A DNA stretch of 64,000 bases from Tilletia caries (taxonomy: Eukaryota; Basidiomycota; Exobasidiomycetes; Tilletiales; Tilletiaceae). Location of the stretch: positions 992,001 through 1,056,000 of the forward strand of contig JALUTQ010000037.1 in the NCBI GenBank assembly GCA_032718865.1, in the 5' to 3' direction. A model generated the notes under the pieces. That model was not told where the DNA came from and made no database searches. It saw nothing but the letters and a program-made list of their open reading frames with translations. The first letter of the stretch is position 1; each line of letters starts with the position of its first letter. The translations under genes were made by a program, and so were the position numbers. Below, piece after piece: positions 25,080 to 36,911 of this stretch.

Positions 25080-25901
25080 GGGGATGCAATTCTATAGAGC
25101 ACGGGCGATGATAGGGGCTGTCGGAAGTAGGGTAGGACAGCGGGGCGAGCGAGCGAGTGTTTCGGGTGTCGTGCGTGCGAAAGCGCCGAAGTCAATCCCG
25201 CCGACCGGGGACAGGCGTGCAGGGAACAGACTAGAGACAGGCACAGAAAGTGAAGCTGGAGTGGAATTATAGCACTGCGGCCAAGGAGAAGGGGACAGGC
25301 AAGGAAAGAAACGCTGAGCGAACGTGTTCACAAAATACTGCAAAAAGTAAGTCAGATCAACTTCACTACACAGGACCTCAAATTGCCGTAAGCACTGGCG
25401 CCGGCCGCCGCTCCCGCAGACTCACTGCTGAGGGAAAGGAGAGGCAGTTATGTGGATGGGCGTCGAACGAGAATTAGAGCGAGGTGGTGAGCGGGTGAAA
25501 GGAGCGAGTGAGGACGATGTTTAGCTTCTTGCACACGTGCGCACGCGATGGAACGGCTCGGGTACGTCCGCTTGTATGTACCGAGCTGGAACCGCAAGCC
25601 AAAACGCCGAGCAAAGCTGGCGCGCAAGTTCAGGAGGAGTCGAGCAGCTTGATGAGGGTGGAGATGGTCGCAACTCGCAGGTCGGTGGAGTTGGGGCCTG
25701 GGTCTCGGTTCCCTTCTTTCGACACGCAGAAAGCTCGCTGCGTGCAGTGCAGATCACTTTCGAAGCTCAGCGTTCAGGCTGAGGAGAGAAGGGGTTCGAA
25801 GCAAAGTGTGGGTTGCGTGGGGACATAGAGTACATGGCTGCATTACAAGGGGAGGATGGAAAAAAATGGGGTGCAAAGCTGTGCGCGGATCGAGAGCGCG
25901 T
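25080..25901. other. Intergenic region (822 bases)
   Basis: Upstream of the sphingomyelinase and 3' of histone H4. Short open frames only. I see no RNA gene, repeat or clear motif. Confidence 0.5.
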
Positions 25902-26385
25902 TCAAGCTCCGAAGCCGTCTATGGGGGAGCGAGGACGAGGACGAGGAGGACTTTGTCAGTGAGGTGTGCAGAGGGAGTATAATGAGAAGCGCAGAGAGTA
26001 CTCACAAAGCGTGCGGCCCTGGCGCTTGAGAGCGTAGACGACGTCGAGAGAGGTGACAGTCTTGCGCTTGGCGTGCTCGGTGTAGGTGACGGAGTCGCGG
26101 ATGACAGACTCGAGGAAGAGCTTGAGGACACCACGGGTCTCGTCGTAGATGAGGCCAGAGATACGCTTGACACCGCCACGACGTGCGAGACGGCGGATTG
26201 CGGGCTTGGTGATACCTTGGATGTTGTCACGAAGAATCTGTGCGCAGCGAAGGATGGATGGGAAATGGATCAGATCGAGGCATGAGAAAGCGAGGAAGGA
26301 CGGGCGGGGAGGAGAGACTGACCTTGCGGTGACGCTTAGCACCACCCTTGCCGAGACCCTTTCCACCCTTTCCGCGACCGGACAT
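25902..26385 (-). CDS. Histone H4
   Basis: Three exons (minus): 26323-26385, 26006-26237 and a 17-base final exon 25902-25918. Together they give exactly 103 residues, the universal H4 length. Sequence landmarks are [21 protein letters not shown], the acetylatable tail, then [39 protein letters not shown], and the end YGFGA. H4 pairs with H3 in the nucleosome core. There is no H3 gene beside it; the neighbours are a sphingomyelinase and PRP16. The upstream region has a TATA box and ACGCGT boxes described separately. Confidence 0.98.
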
Positions 26386-26864
26386 GTTGTGTGAGTTGTT
26401 GTTGTTGGGGGGTTGGTGGGAGAACTGAGAGAGAGGAGTGTTGCTGTTGCGAGATGCTGGTGGAGAGAGAAGTGGTGAGTGGGAAGCGGGGCAGCTCTTT
26501 ATATCACTTCGCTCTGGGCCCTCGACGCGTCTCTCCACACTCCCCAGACGCGTCGAGCCAATGAATGCCACGCGAAAAATGTTGGTCCAACAACGATTCG
26601 CCACGCGAGATCGCGAGATCGCCAAAACAACACGTCAGCCCGAAAGCAACGCGTCCACGGCCCACGCGTCCACCCACAAGATCAAAGGTCTCTTTGACGG
26701 TTGCTGTATGTATGTATCGACAACACGCGGCGGAGGTCAATTCATTTTCTCTCTCCCTGTCGACACTTGAACGGCCTGTATATGTACTTTGCGATGTCAT
26801 GTTCTCGATTACATTCAGGGGCGTAAGCATATGTATTACTCGTAAACTGCTTCCAAACTACGGA
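26386..26864 (-). promoter_or_regulatory. Histone H4 promoter with TATA box and four ACGCGT (MCB-like) boxes
   Basis: On the minus strand TATAAAG lies at 26497-26503, about 115 bases before the H4 start. Further upstream are four ACGCGT hexamers at 26525-26530, 26548-26553, 26649-26654 and 26664-26669. ACGCGT is the MluI cell-cycle box bound by MBF (Mbp1/Swi6) in fungi, which drives G1/S genes. The far end also holds the 3' flank of PRP16. Confidence 0.65.
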
Positions 26865-29800
26865 TCAGAACCCCCCTCGTCGACGTCGCATCGGAGTCGC
26901 CCCGGGCCCAGCAATCCTCGGTGTGCTGCTTTGCGAGCGTTCTCGGTCCCGGTTGGCCGTGACGACCGCTGCTTCCGCCTCGCGTTCCTTATCAGCCTCG
27001 AATTCGGCCTCGATCCGCGCACGCTGGGAGAACTCTGCATCGCGAGTTGCTCGTGTTCGCATGCCCGACAAATTACGTTCTTTGATCGAGTAAAAGACAC
27101 TGGGAGAGAGAAAGAGGGAAGCATGTGATCAGCAGTTGCTTCCACATGGCCACGTTCTTTTGACATCAGCTGACTCACCCTCCAAGCTCGGCGAGCCAGT
27201 GCGCGTCGACGGCGGTGACGGTACCCATGTACTCCTTGCTCGTCAAAGTAAGTTCGTGATACACAACATAGTCCGGGGTGTCTGCGTCAGAAAGAACGAT
27301 CAGCTGAAGAAGAATCGAAAAAAGTAAAGAGGTCAAGTACTCACAGCCTAGACCGTAGAGTGCGCTCGTCGGGTGTAGATGCATCGGAATCCCCGTCCGA
27401 CAGTTGACGTACTCGCCGATACCTTTCACCTTGGCCGCTTGATGGAAGTACCCCGAGCAGATACATTTCCGGACCACATCCCAGTCCGTGCCGCAGCTGA
27501 TAATCGCCAGCTTCTGCGTCTGCATAATTTCCTCCAGCTGAGTCCGAACCTCTCGAGCTTTGCGCAGCAGCTTGGCGTGTAGGAAGTGACCGATGCACCA
27601 CGAGTCCTTGTAGCCGTTCATTCGCCACTGGGTGTAGACATGCAGAAGGGTTAAGTGGTCCGATTCCGCCACGAAGAACTTTTCCCGTGCCGCGTCCGAT
27701 TCCTCTGCACGTTCTTTGGGTCGATAGAACACAGTGGGCACCGAAAGCATGCTGACGATGGTAAGCAGCTCCGACGAGCAGCCGTACTCCACACTGGCGA
27801 TGAGGATCTTCGACAGACTTGGCTCCATCGGAAACTCGCTCATCTTTTTGCCTACCGAGGTGAGATTGCCGATATTGTCGAGCGCACTTAGGACCCACAG
27901 CTGATACATGCTGTTGAGGATGTTGTCCTGAGGGGGCGGGTCCATGAAGTCGAACTCGAGGAGGTTCTTGACGCCGAGGGATTTTAACAGCAATACGGTA
28001 TTGGCGAGATTCGTGCGTTGAATTTCCGGAATCGCATTCGCAAAGAGCTCGTTCCTGAATGCCATCTCGGTGTAGAGACGATACGCCACACCGGCGCCAG
28101 TTCGTCCAGCGCGTCCTGAACGCTGATTTGAGTTCGCCTGGCTGATTGGGGTGATCTGGAGAGAATCCATACCGACACGAGGGTTGTACACTTTCAGTTT
28201 GCTGTATCCTGAGTCGACAACATACATAATGCCGTCAACCGTCAGCGAGGTCTCCGCAATGTTCGTCGCGATGATGACCTTCCGCTCTCCATTTTCGGCG
28301 GGATCGAAGATCTTCGCTTGCAGGTCCGCGGGCATCTGGGAGTAGATGGGCAGAACCAGTAGTGGAGCCGCGTCATCCAGTTGTGAGAGCCGTTCCTGCA
28401 CTACAGCCGCGCAGATCTCGATATCTTCTTGACCAGTCATGAAGACGAGAATGTCGCCTTTGCCTTGGGACAGATGGATCGAAAGGACCTGCTTGACTGC
28501 AGACTCGACGTAATCCTCGCACGGAGCTTTGCTGAAGAGGACATCGACTGGGAACGTGCGGCCGGGAATAGTGAAGCTGGGCGCAGTCCCATAGAAGTCG
28601 GAGAACTGCCGAGAAGAGACAGCGGACATGAGTTTGAACAGCCTCCAAATCAAGCGTTTAGCGGGGATAAGTACTTACTTTCTGGGCATTCATCGTTGCA
28701 GAAGTGACAATCAACTTGAGGTCACGTCGCCGAGTTAAGACTAGAAAAGAAGCAATGGTCAGGAGGTGAGTGAGAGTCTGTGTGAACTGAAGGAATCTTT
28801 GACTCACTTTTCTTAAGCAGACCCATGAGCACATCTGTCGACAATGACCGCTCGTGCGCCTCATCCAGGATGATCGCGCTGTACCGATCCAAGTCGCCCT
28901 CATTAAGACTCTCTCTCAGCAGGACACCGTCCGTCATGTACTTGATGCGGGTCTCCTTGCTAGTACAATCCTCGAATCGGATCGAGTATCCCACCAAAGC
29001 ACCCAGCTCAACCTCCATCTCCTCACTTACACGCTTGGCTACGCTCATAGCTGCCACTCGACGAGGCTGCGTGCATCCGACAATTCCGAACTTGGTGTAG
29101 CCTTCTTCGTGGAGAAACTGGGCAACTTGCGTGGTTTTCCCGGATCCTGTCTCCCCGATGACGATGATGACTTGGTTTTCCCGGATGATCCGCATCAGGT
29201 CGTCCCGGCAGGCAAAAGCTGGCAAATACTGTCGCTGTTCCTTGAGACTCTTGCCACGACTGAAAGCCGAGGCACCGACTTTGGCCGTCTTCATATGGGA
29301 CGCGAACTTGGAATCCGACCTGTAATCGTCCTCCTCCTCTTTCTTGATTGGACTGGCTCCAGAAACGCTGCCCGCAGCTCCCTTAGACTGACTGTTGCCA
29401 GTTGATGTTGCGGTAGCCTGGTCCGCCTCGCCATCTCCCTCTTCCTTGACCCCCATGATGTTTCCGAGATTTGTCCCGCCCAGCGCGACGGCCTGGCTTG
29501 TTGCCTTTTTCCGTTCCGCCTGTTCTCGCTTTTCCCGCACGAGACGACTGCCTTTGCGCGAGAATATTGCCAAGTCGCTTGTCGGGTCTTTGATCGGGTT
29601 GACCGGCTCGAGCTGCTTTGTAAACACTGTCTTGCCGTCAATGAAGGGAGGCCGTAAGTCGTGAACCAGCAGATGAACTCGGTTTTCGCTCTCGTCGTCC
29701 ATGTTTTCGTCCAAGTCGACTATACGCTGAGGGCCGACACCACCAACTTGCATCCGATTCGTCTCCCACGCGTCAGCATCGGCATTATATGCCACTTGAC

Positions 29801-30881
29801 GCGCTGTCATACGCTTCTGGTGCTTGGCCGCGATCGAAGGCGCAGCTTCCCCAAAGGCGTCTTCGTACTGAGAGAAGGGGTTGTGCTCGTCGTCGCCTGC
29901 GATATTGCCTTCCTCTTCCATTCCGTACCATTCACGGTCCAGTGCGGTTGTGTCCTCTTCTTCCCAATTCCGTCCCACCAGCGTCAGTCGCCCGTCTTCG
30001 CCGCCTTCGGCTTTCTTGGAGTCTCGGTGCACTCTAGGTGTGGAATCCCATCCCTTCCCCGCATGACCTTCCCTGGTCTTTGCCGCAGGACCTCCTGACT
30101 TGGAATTGACAGCGTCACGATCATTCTGTGTAGCTGTAGCACGCTGTTTCCGACGCTCCTCAAGTCGGGCCTGCGCGACCTCGCTAAGACCCCCAGAGCC
30201 TCGCGAAGGTGTTTCCTCAATTCGATGACGCAGAGTTGAGGAGGCAGACGCGGAGGCCGGTCGGGAAGGGATCTTGAAATGAGAATTTGAGGACCGGTCA
30301 CGCCCATCTGTGCGGTCGTCATAGCTTTGATCGAGCCTGACCTTCTTGCGAGGCGGTAGACTGGGCGGGAGCATTGATCCACCGCCAGTCCCTCGTTGCT
30401 CCGCTTTGCGCTGTTCAGCGAGCCGATCAAGGCCGAGGCGCGAGCGTCCGGAGTCTTCGTTCATTGATGGCCCTTTGCTCTTGAAGACGTGCTTTAGGCC
30501 GCTGCCTGTGATCAGTCCCGCACGCGAGGGACCGTCTGGCTCGAGTCGTTCGCTGTCTTCGATACGGAGCGCTGTGGAAGCCTGCTTCATGCTCAACGGC
30601 CCGCCGAGCGCCGCTCCGCCCCCGTTTGGGCCATGATCCTCGGACGAAGAGGGATGATTGCAGATATCTGTGCGCAGCTTTGCGAGGAAGTCGTCCTGGA
30701 AATTGCCCAGGCTGCGCGCGGCGGCGGCGAACGCTCGCTCCGAAGGAAGCGTTCGCGCGAAGCGGATCACGTTCGCTGCCAACGCGGCTGGAGCGTCTCG
30801 GTTGAGAACGCCGGACAACCGACCGCCGACTTCGCTCTCAAGCGCCGCGTATGAGCTCGAGCTGCCCTTCGAGTCTGACAT
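26865..30881 (-). CDS. PRP16: Pre-mRNA splicing DEAH-box ATPase Prp16
   Basis: Five exons (minus): 28808-30881, 28679-28740, 27345-28605, 27179-27281 and 26865-27099, 1244 residues. Prp16 remodels the spliceosome for the second catalytic step. The N-terminal ~560 residues are charged and disordered. The helicase core follows: Walker [10 protein letters not shown] at about 576, [30 protein letters not shown] near 673, [31 protein letters not shown] and [10 protein letters not shown], then winged helix, ratchet and OB-fold. Strings such as [20 protein letters not shown] and [13 protein letters not shown] match Prp16 rather than Prp2, Prp22 or Prp43. The C terminus is a basic tail ending MRRRRGGF. 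Each splice join restores a motif, which supports the model. Confidence 0.97.
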
Positions 30882-31158
30882 GTCGATCTTATGGACTGTA
30901 GACTGTGGTGGCTCTTTCGAAGCTCGCGGGTCGCTTCATCGCAGGGATCACTGTTGGAAGCGAGTCGGTATCTGGGCGGTTGGAGATGTCAGAATCACGT
31001 GGCGCTATGATCATGTCGCGTCGCGTCGCGTGAGCGGATTCGAGACGCGATTTCATGATCATGTTTTCGAGGGAGTCCAACACTTGCGTTTCCGCTGTGG
31101 GAACTGGGAGCAAGGCAGCGCTGCTTCAGTTCCGTACATAGCAAGGCCACAATTGAAC
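30882..31158. promoter_or_regulatory. Divergent PRP16/MUS81 promoter with CGCGT repeat
   Basis: 277 bases between the two start codons. CGCGTCGCGTCGCGT is at 31017-31031. It is bracketed by two copies of the palindrome ATGATCAT at 31007-31014 and 31055-31062. The same 15-mer occurs upstream of EXO5. Confidence 0.6.
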
Positions 31159-34100
31159 ATGCTGCCACGAGCTGCTTCGGGTGCGAGCGCGAGCGCAGGT
31201 GCAAGTACAGGCGCAGGTCTCGATGCTGCGGAAGGGCCGACGTCCAAGACGCTGTGGATGGCCTTCTTGTCCGAGTGGGCAACGGAGGCGAACGCGAAGG
31301 GCAGCAAGGCAGGCCACGCATACACCAAGGCCAGCTACTCCATCAAGCATGCAGAGCAAGATTTCGCTCACCCCTGCGAGCTCATAGCGCTCAAGGGCGT
31401 CGGTCCGACCATAGTGACAAAGCTCACAGAGCGCCTCGAACAATGGTGTGTCCTCCATCACCAGATCATGCCCCAACGGCCCGCCGGTGCCGCAGCAAAG
31501 GGCAAGAAGAAGGCGACCGCCACGGCAACAGCAGCATCGACAGGCGCGAGCTCTTCCTCGTCCGTACCGAAGCGCAAGCGGGCCGCAATTGGCGCTGATG
31601 ATCGCTCCAACCTGCGCGGCTCAGACGATGACCTGCTCGGCTTCGGCTCAGGCGACAATGATTCCACCGACGAGGACGAGCAATTACGAGCGGCCATTGC
31701 TGAATCTCTCAAAGATGTGCGCAAGGGCAGCGCCAAGGACGACGTTCAGCCGAACAAAAAGGCTCCCAAGGCATCGACGTCCAAAGCGAAGAAGCCAAAG
31801 GCTCCCGCCGTCCCTAAAACATACGTTCCCAACATGCGGACAGGAGCATATGGCATTCTCCTCGGTCTCCATTCCCAGACACCCACTATTGATGACGAGG
31901 TCTATCTGACAAAGGCCCAGCTCATCCCACTCGCGCAGCCGTGGTGCGACTCCGACTACATCGTTTCCTCCAAAGCTTCAGGCCCAGGCTCTCGGGGCGG
32001 ATCTTCGGCATCTTCTCGCATACCAGCCTCCGTGACTGGCGCCGCCGGCGCAGCGATGTCAAACGTCGATCCAAGTCGCAATGGAGTCGCCCCTCCTATC
32101 AACTACACCGCTTGGAGTAGCATGAAGACACTTGTTACTAAGGGCCTCGTCTATCAAACGGGGAACCCGCCCAAATACTGTCTCAGCGAGGACGGCTGGG
32201 AGCTGGCAAACGAGATGAAACGCGTAGCTGACGGTCAGCCTTCGGCTCCTTCCGAATCCTCGGCTTCTCCCGAGCGACGGCCCGAAGGTCGGCAGCGAGC
32301 GACCTTACCTGCGCCTGCGCCTGGACGAGGGGCAGGATCCTCCCGCCAACAAGCGCAGTCTCCAGTGCCGCAGCAGCCTGAGCCAGTGCGCGCCCGAGCG
32401 ATACCCTCAGGTCTGCGCATTCCCGTCACAAAGCCTGGTCTTTTTTCTTCATCCGATCCGCCGTCCTCCTCGCCTCAACAGGTCCTTATGCCAGAAAGCT
32501 CAAGGACGACAGCAGCTAGCGATCGCAAGGGCAAAGGCAAGCAGACGGCCGCTTCCACTTCCGCACCTGAGATCGTGATCCTATCCGGTGACGGCACGCC
32601 CGAGCCTGACTTCGGGATAGATGATGATGAACTTGCTGCTCTGCTCTCCGCCTCGCAAGAGACCTATCAGCGTTCCAAGGTACGCGCTCAGCCAGCACCT
32701 CTTCCTACCCTCTCCTCAGCGCCAGCGAAGAAGCGGGCCAACCCCTTCGGCTTTGATACGGATGCGAGGAACTCGCAACGGTCGGCAACATGGCCGCAGG
32801 CCAATGAAAGCCCTCTCTTGGACAATTTTGTCGAGAACGGTCTTCCGCTGCCTGGCTCACAGCAAGATCTCGCCATCGCAATTTCAGATTCGGACGATGA
32901 GATTCCGCCACCGCGTACTACGACCCGGAATGCTTCTCGCCAAACCGACTCTGACAAAAGAGGAGCGAAAAGTGTACACAACAAAGGTGCTACTGCTGCG
33001 ACCGTAGTCATCATTGACGATGACGACGAGGATGAGTATGCTGGCGACCACACGTTGGATGCCGACAGAGCTGATGATACTATCATGGACGACCTATCAT
33101 CACTACGTTCGGCGCGAATCAAGGCGCATGCTCAGCGTTCCATGTCAGGACCCGCTGCCAACCAGCTCAGTCTTCCCACAGGCCCCTCGGCAGGACCAAG
33201 CACCTCCTACTCCCGGAGCTACTCGGACTCGCTCCCTTCTGGTATCGGCGGCTCCCTGGCGCGACCGGGAGAATCGGTACAGGGAGCACTGAGACGGGAG
33301 GTCCGGGCCGGCCTGGCGTTGTCCCCGCGATCGGCTGCGGCGAGGCGGCGCCAGGACGCGGAGGATGTTGTGGATCAGAGTGCCGCCACGGCGCGTCCTC
33401 GGGGCAAGCACGGTCGTCTTTCGCAAGCTCTTCCGCGTCGAGAAGTCGGGGCGTTGGGTCTTGGATGGCAGGCTCAGATACAGGCTGAGATAGGGGCCAG
33501 CCAGAGTCAGGAGCTGGATCAAGATAGCGAGATGGATGATGTGGAGTCGCAGGCGACGGTGGGGAGGTCTGCGGTGGCTTCGACGTCGGCACGGCCTCCG
33601 CGGCCGATCCCGGCGAAGCGTGTTGAATCCTTTGACGACGATTCGGATTTCGACATTGAGGACATCATGCGGGACGTCGAGAATGGGATTGCGGCCAAGC
33701 TCGGCCGGGCGCCTGAAGTTGGACAGCTACGACGAGCCCGGGCCGAAGCGAGTGCATCAGCAGTACGGGAACGGAGTGTACAGGCCTCCAGCCCCGTCGC
33801 TGAAGATGGGGATGAACTGAGCGATCTCGAGATCATGAACGCACCGCCCGCCTTGGTCAAATCGGGAGTTGACATCGACCGCAAAGAATCGGTACCTCAG
33901 GCTCGGACAAGACCGCGCGACTCGCTGCCTGCTGTGCCGCAGCCTTTACTTCCGGGCATGGCGGTTGTCAGCGTAGCGGCCGATTCGTCCTTTGACATGT
34001 TCGACGATGCTAAGTCTGGTCTCCAGGAGCGACTTTTGCCTCCTCGATCGGCAGCCTCGTCGTCTCGGTTGAATCCTGTGGCATCCGGCTCCTCCGCGAC

Positions 34101-35648
34101 GAGAGGAACCACTACGAACGTCCCTCGCAAGTCATCCGACTGGAGCGCTCCTGCTTTTTCACCGCATGTATGGCCTGCGGGCTCGTATGAGGTCATCTTG
34201 CTCCTCGACACCCGCGAGATCAAGCATGGCAGCACGACGTCGACCAATCGAGGCCCGGGAACTTCGCTGGGCGTGAACGAGACGATCCGGGGTCCGCGAT
34301 GTCACCTTTCTGATCCTTTGCTCGATAAGGGCATTCCGGTGGAAGTACGTGCGCTCGAGCTTGGGGATGTGGTTTGGATTGCGCGGAGGAAGGGTAGTGC
34401 GGGGACGGAAGAGGATGAAGTGGTGCTGGACTACATCGTGGAGCGGAAGAGGCTGGTCGACTTGGTGCAGAGCATACCGGATGGGCGGTGGAAGGAGCAG
34501 AAGGTAAGAGGAACGAAGGGCGTGGCGAAAGAAACCAGGCGTGATGCGAGTGAATCGGCGGCTGAATGGTTGTGTTTTCCATCAACAGTTCCGATTGTCC
34601 CTCTCGGGTCTTTCCAAGGTTTTCTACCTCATTGAGGATTATGATGTCGAGCAACAGATGCGGCAGTGGGGTCCGCAGATTGCCACCGCGATCAGCAGTA
34701 CACAGGTGATCGATGGCTTCTTCGTCCAACGGACGGCCGGAGTCGAGGCCAGTCTCGAGTGGCTTCGAAAGATGCATCAAGTGATCTGTCAGACGCATCA
34801 GGTATGTTGGTGTATGATGGTCAGGCGTAGTCACATCTTGTTTGCTCACATAACTCCTCTTTGGCTCCTTGGCAACGCAGAACAAGCCTCTGCATGTCCT
34901 TCCGGACGCTATCCTCTCCAGGCCGACATATCTTCGATTACAGACCTACCTGCGCCGGACGCAACCCATGACGCCGCATCACATCACTTTTGCGTCATAC
35001 CGGTCGTTGAATGCGAAGAATGGGAGCGTGACGGTGGGCGAGGTGTGGGCTCGAATGCTGCTGTGCGTTCGGGGCATGAGCGAGGAAAAGGTCGGCGAGG
35101 TCATTCGAGTTTGGAATACGGGTCGAGACTGGTGGGAGGCTTGCAAGGCGGTCGGATTTGACGGCTCGACGTCGTCAGCACAGCGGAACCAGCCGGCAGC
35201 GGAGGAGGATTGGAATGCTGCTGAGGAGGACGACGACGAACACGATCAGCCGGAGAACGAAGAAGAGGAGGACGAGTTCAGCTTCAGTGATGACAGCTTG
35301 AAACAGTCTTCTAAAGCCGGGAAGAAGAAGACAACGACCTCGGCTGGCAAGAACGTCGCCAAGAAGGCGATCGTCGGCAAGAACAAAACCCCAGCTGTAC
35401 CAAAAGCGTCGACTTCTTCGAGGAAGGCCAACGTCATGTCCCGGTCGGCGATCGAACAGGGCAAGGCGCTGATGTCGGATCGGGTGGGTGGGATGTACAC
35501 GAGTGCGTTGGGCATGGGGGCGAGTCGAGACGCGACGGCGGTCGCTGCTTCGATGGCGAATTACGACTCACGCAAGAAGATTGGGAACGCGCTGAGTGCG
35601 AAAGTGTGGGATGTGTGGCGGAAGGATCGGTACATGAAGGGCATCTAG
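31159..35648 (+). CDS. MUS81: MUS81 structure-specific endonuclease subunit, greatly enlarged
   Basis: Exons 31159-34503, 34589-34801 and 34881-35648 give 1441 residues, against roughly 550-700 usual for MUS81. With Eme1/Mms4 it cuts branched DNA at stalled forks and recombination joints. The N-terminal helix-hairpin-helix region reads YTKASYSIKHAEQDF and ALKGVGPTIVTKLTERLEQW. A winged-helix domain follows (RTGAYGILLGLHSQ ... TKGLVYQTG ... CLSEDGWELANEM). Then come about 600 residues of Ser/acidic disorder, then the XPF nuclease fold with LLLDTREIK near 1016 and the catalytic VERKRLVDL near 1094. The C-terminal HhH2 includes MLLCVRGMSEEKVGEVIRVW, interrupted by an acidic/lysine-rich insertion (EEDDDEHDQPENEEEEDEFS). 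The frame continues upstream to 30658 without Met similarity; 31159 starts the family homology. Confidence 0.95.
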
Positions 35649-36028
35649 TGGGGAGCCCAACCGGACCTTAGCACACCTGTCACAGCCATTTTGTACATGT
35701 ATAAAAAGCAACGTTGTCCAATTGAGACTCTAAGATGTACGGCGATGATACACGGTGTGAGTATGTAGTGAGTAGTGAGTAGTGAGTAGTGAGTAGTGAG
35801 TGAGGAGAGAGCGAAAAGAATGAATCCTGGCGAAGCAAATAGGTGAGAGAGGCCAAGACTATGGAATTAGGAGGGGAGAGGCAGAAGGATCCAAAACGAG
35901 GGTGACAGTCCGAGTGTTTGTGCGACCTGCTATCCGTAGCGAAGATTCGAGAAAGGCGAGAGGGAGCTTTTTTTGGCTGGCGTCTTGAGGGAGAATTGGG
36001 AGAAACCGTCCGTGGAGTGGTGCAAATT
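35649..36028. repeat. Convergent 3' flanks with AGTGAGT microsatellite
   Basis: 380 bases between the MUS81 stop and the stop of the minus-strand surface protein. A heptamer AGTGAGT is repeated about five times at roughly 35766-35802. No gene seen. Confidence 0.7.
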
Positions 36029-36505
36029 TCAGGAGAGAATGAGGATCGACCCCATGGCCGAAATCAAGCACGCCCCGACAGCGCCGGCAGACAGAGCCCA
36101 GATGGCGGCCCCGTCTGGGTGAACGCGCCCGTGTGCGACGGCTCCGTTGGGCGGGCTACTCGTTGAGGCCGTCGTGTTCGTGCTAGAACTTGTTCCCGTC
36201 GTTGAGACTACCGTCGTCATTGTCGTCGATGTGGCCGACGAGCTGGTGCTGTTGGAGCCAGTCGACGTGGGCTCAAGGACAGTGAGGGAGCCGTCTACGA
36301 TGACAGAGGTGCGGCCATCAGCGCCGAGGAGGGTGAAGGAGGCTTGGATCGGGGTCAAGGTCGGGACGGTTATGGTTGCCGATGAAACGCTTCCCGTGGG
36401 AGGGAGCGCTGTTAGAATGGACGACGAGGTGGTTGCTGAGGAGACCTGGGCCAGGCCTGAGCCAGCCAGGAGGACGAGTGTGCCGAGAGCGGCGATGGAC
36501 TTCAT
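36029..36505 (-). CDS. Secreted Ser/Thr-rich protein, probably GPI-anchored
   Basis: Single exon, 158 residues. The N terminus is a classic signal peptide (MKSIAALGTLVLLAGSGLAQ) with likely cleavage after SGLA. The mature part is dominated by Ser, Thr, Val and Ala (VSTTGTSSSTNTTASTSS), typical of O-mannosylated cell-wall proteins, with N-glycosylation sequons (NST, NTT). The C terminus ends in a hydrophobic helix (AAIWALSAGAVGACLISAMG) with no basic residues after it, as for GPI attachment; a transmembrane anchor cannot be excluded. No enzymatic domain. A role in wall structure or adhesion is inference. Confidence 0.8.
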   Translation of the reverse strand: MKSIAALGTLVLLAGSGLAQVSSATTSSSILTALPPTGSVSSATITVPTLTPIQASFTLLGADGRTSVIVDGSLTVLEPTSTGSNSTSSSATSTTMTTVVSTTGTSSSTNTTASTSSPPNGAVAHGRVHPDGAAIWALSAGAVGACLISAMGSILILS

Positions 36506-36911
36506 TTCCTTTGCGCGCGTGTATTAGGGAGAGAGAGAGAGAGATGCGAGGCGAGGCGAGGCGAGAGAGAGCGTCAAGGCGTGGTTGAAGACGGGCGCGA
36601 GTCTCTCAGGCAGGGAATTAACAAGCACAGCGGAGAGAACGAGGTTGAGCTCGTGTTGGTGTTGTGGACGCGGACGTGCCAACGTCAACGTCGTCAGTCG
36701 TGAGGAATTTATTTGTGTCGGCATCCTTGCGCCGTGCAGAAGCCCGGCGAGAAGCCCGGCTGCGGCCCGGCCGATGCCAGGGTCGTGTTGTTGGATCGGG
36801 GGGATCGTATGCAGTCCTTCTAAGTTCTCACCGCGATCACTCACTGGATACATACCATACCGCCTTACTTTCCCACTCGCCGTCACCGTCTGCTGTCCCG
36901 CCGCTGTCAAG
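36506..36911. promoter_or_regulatory. Divergent promoter of surface protein and AIG1-like gene
   Basis: 406 bases between start codons, with a GA run and GGCGA repeats next to the surface-protein start (about 36532-36565). No TATA box recognised. Confidence 0.5.

Noticed and set aside
30658..31158. N-terminal extension of MUS81
   Set aside because: The frame is open, but it overlaps the start of PRP16 on the other strand and has no MUS81-like residues before the Met at 31159.
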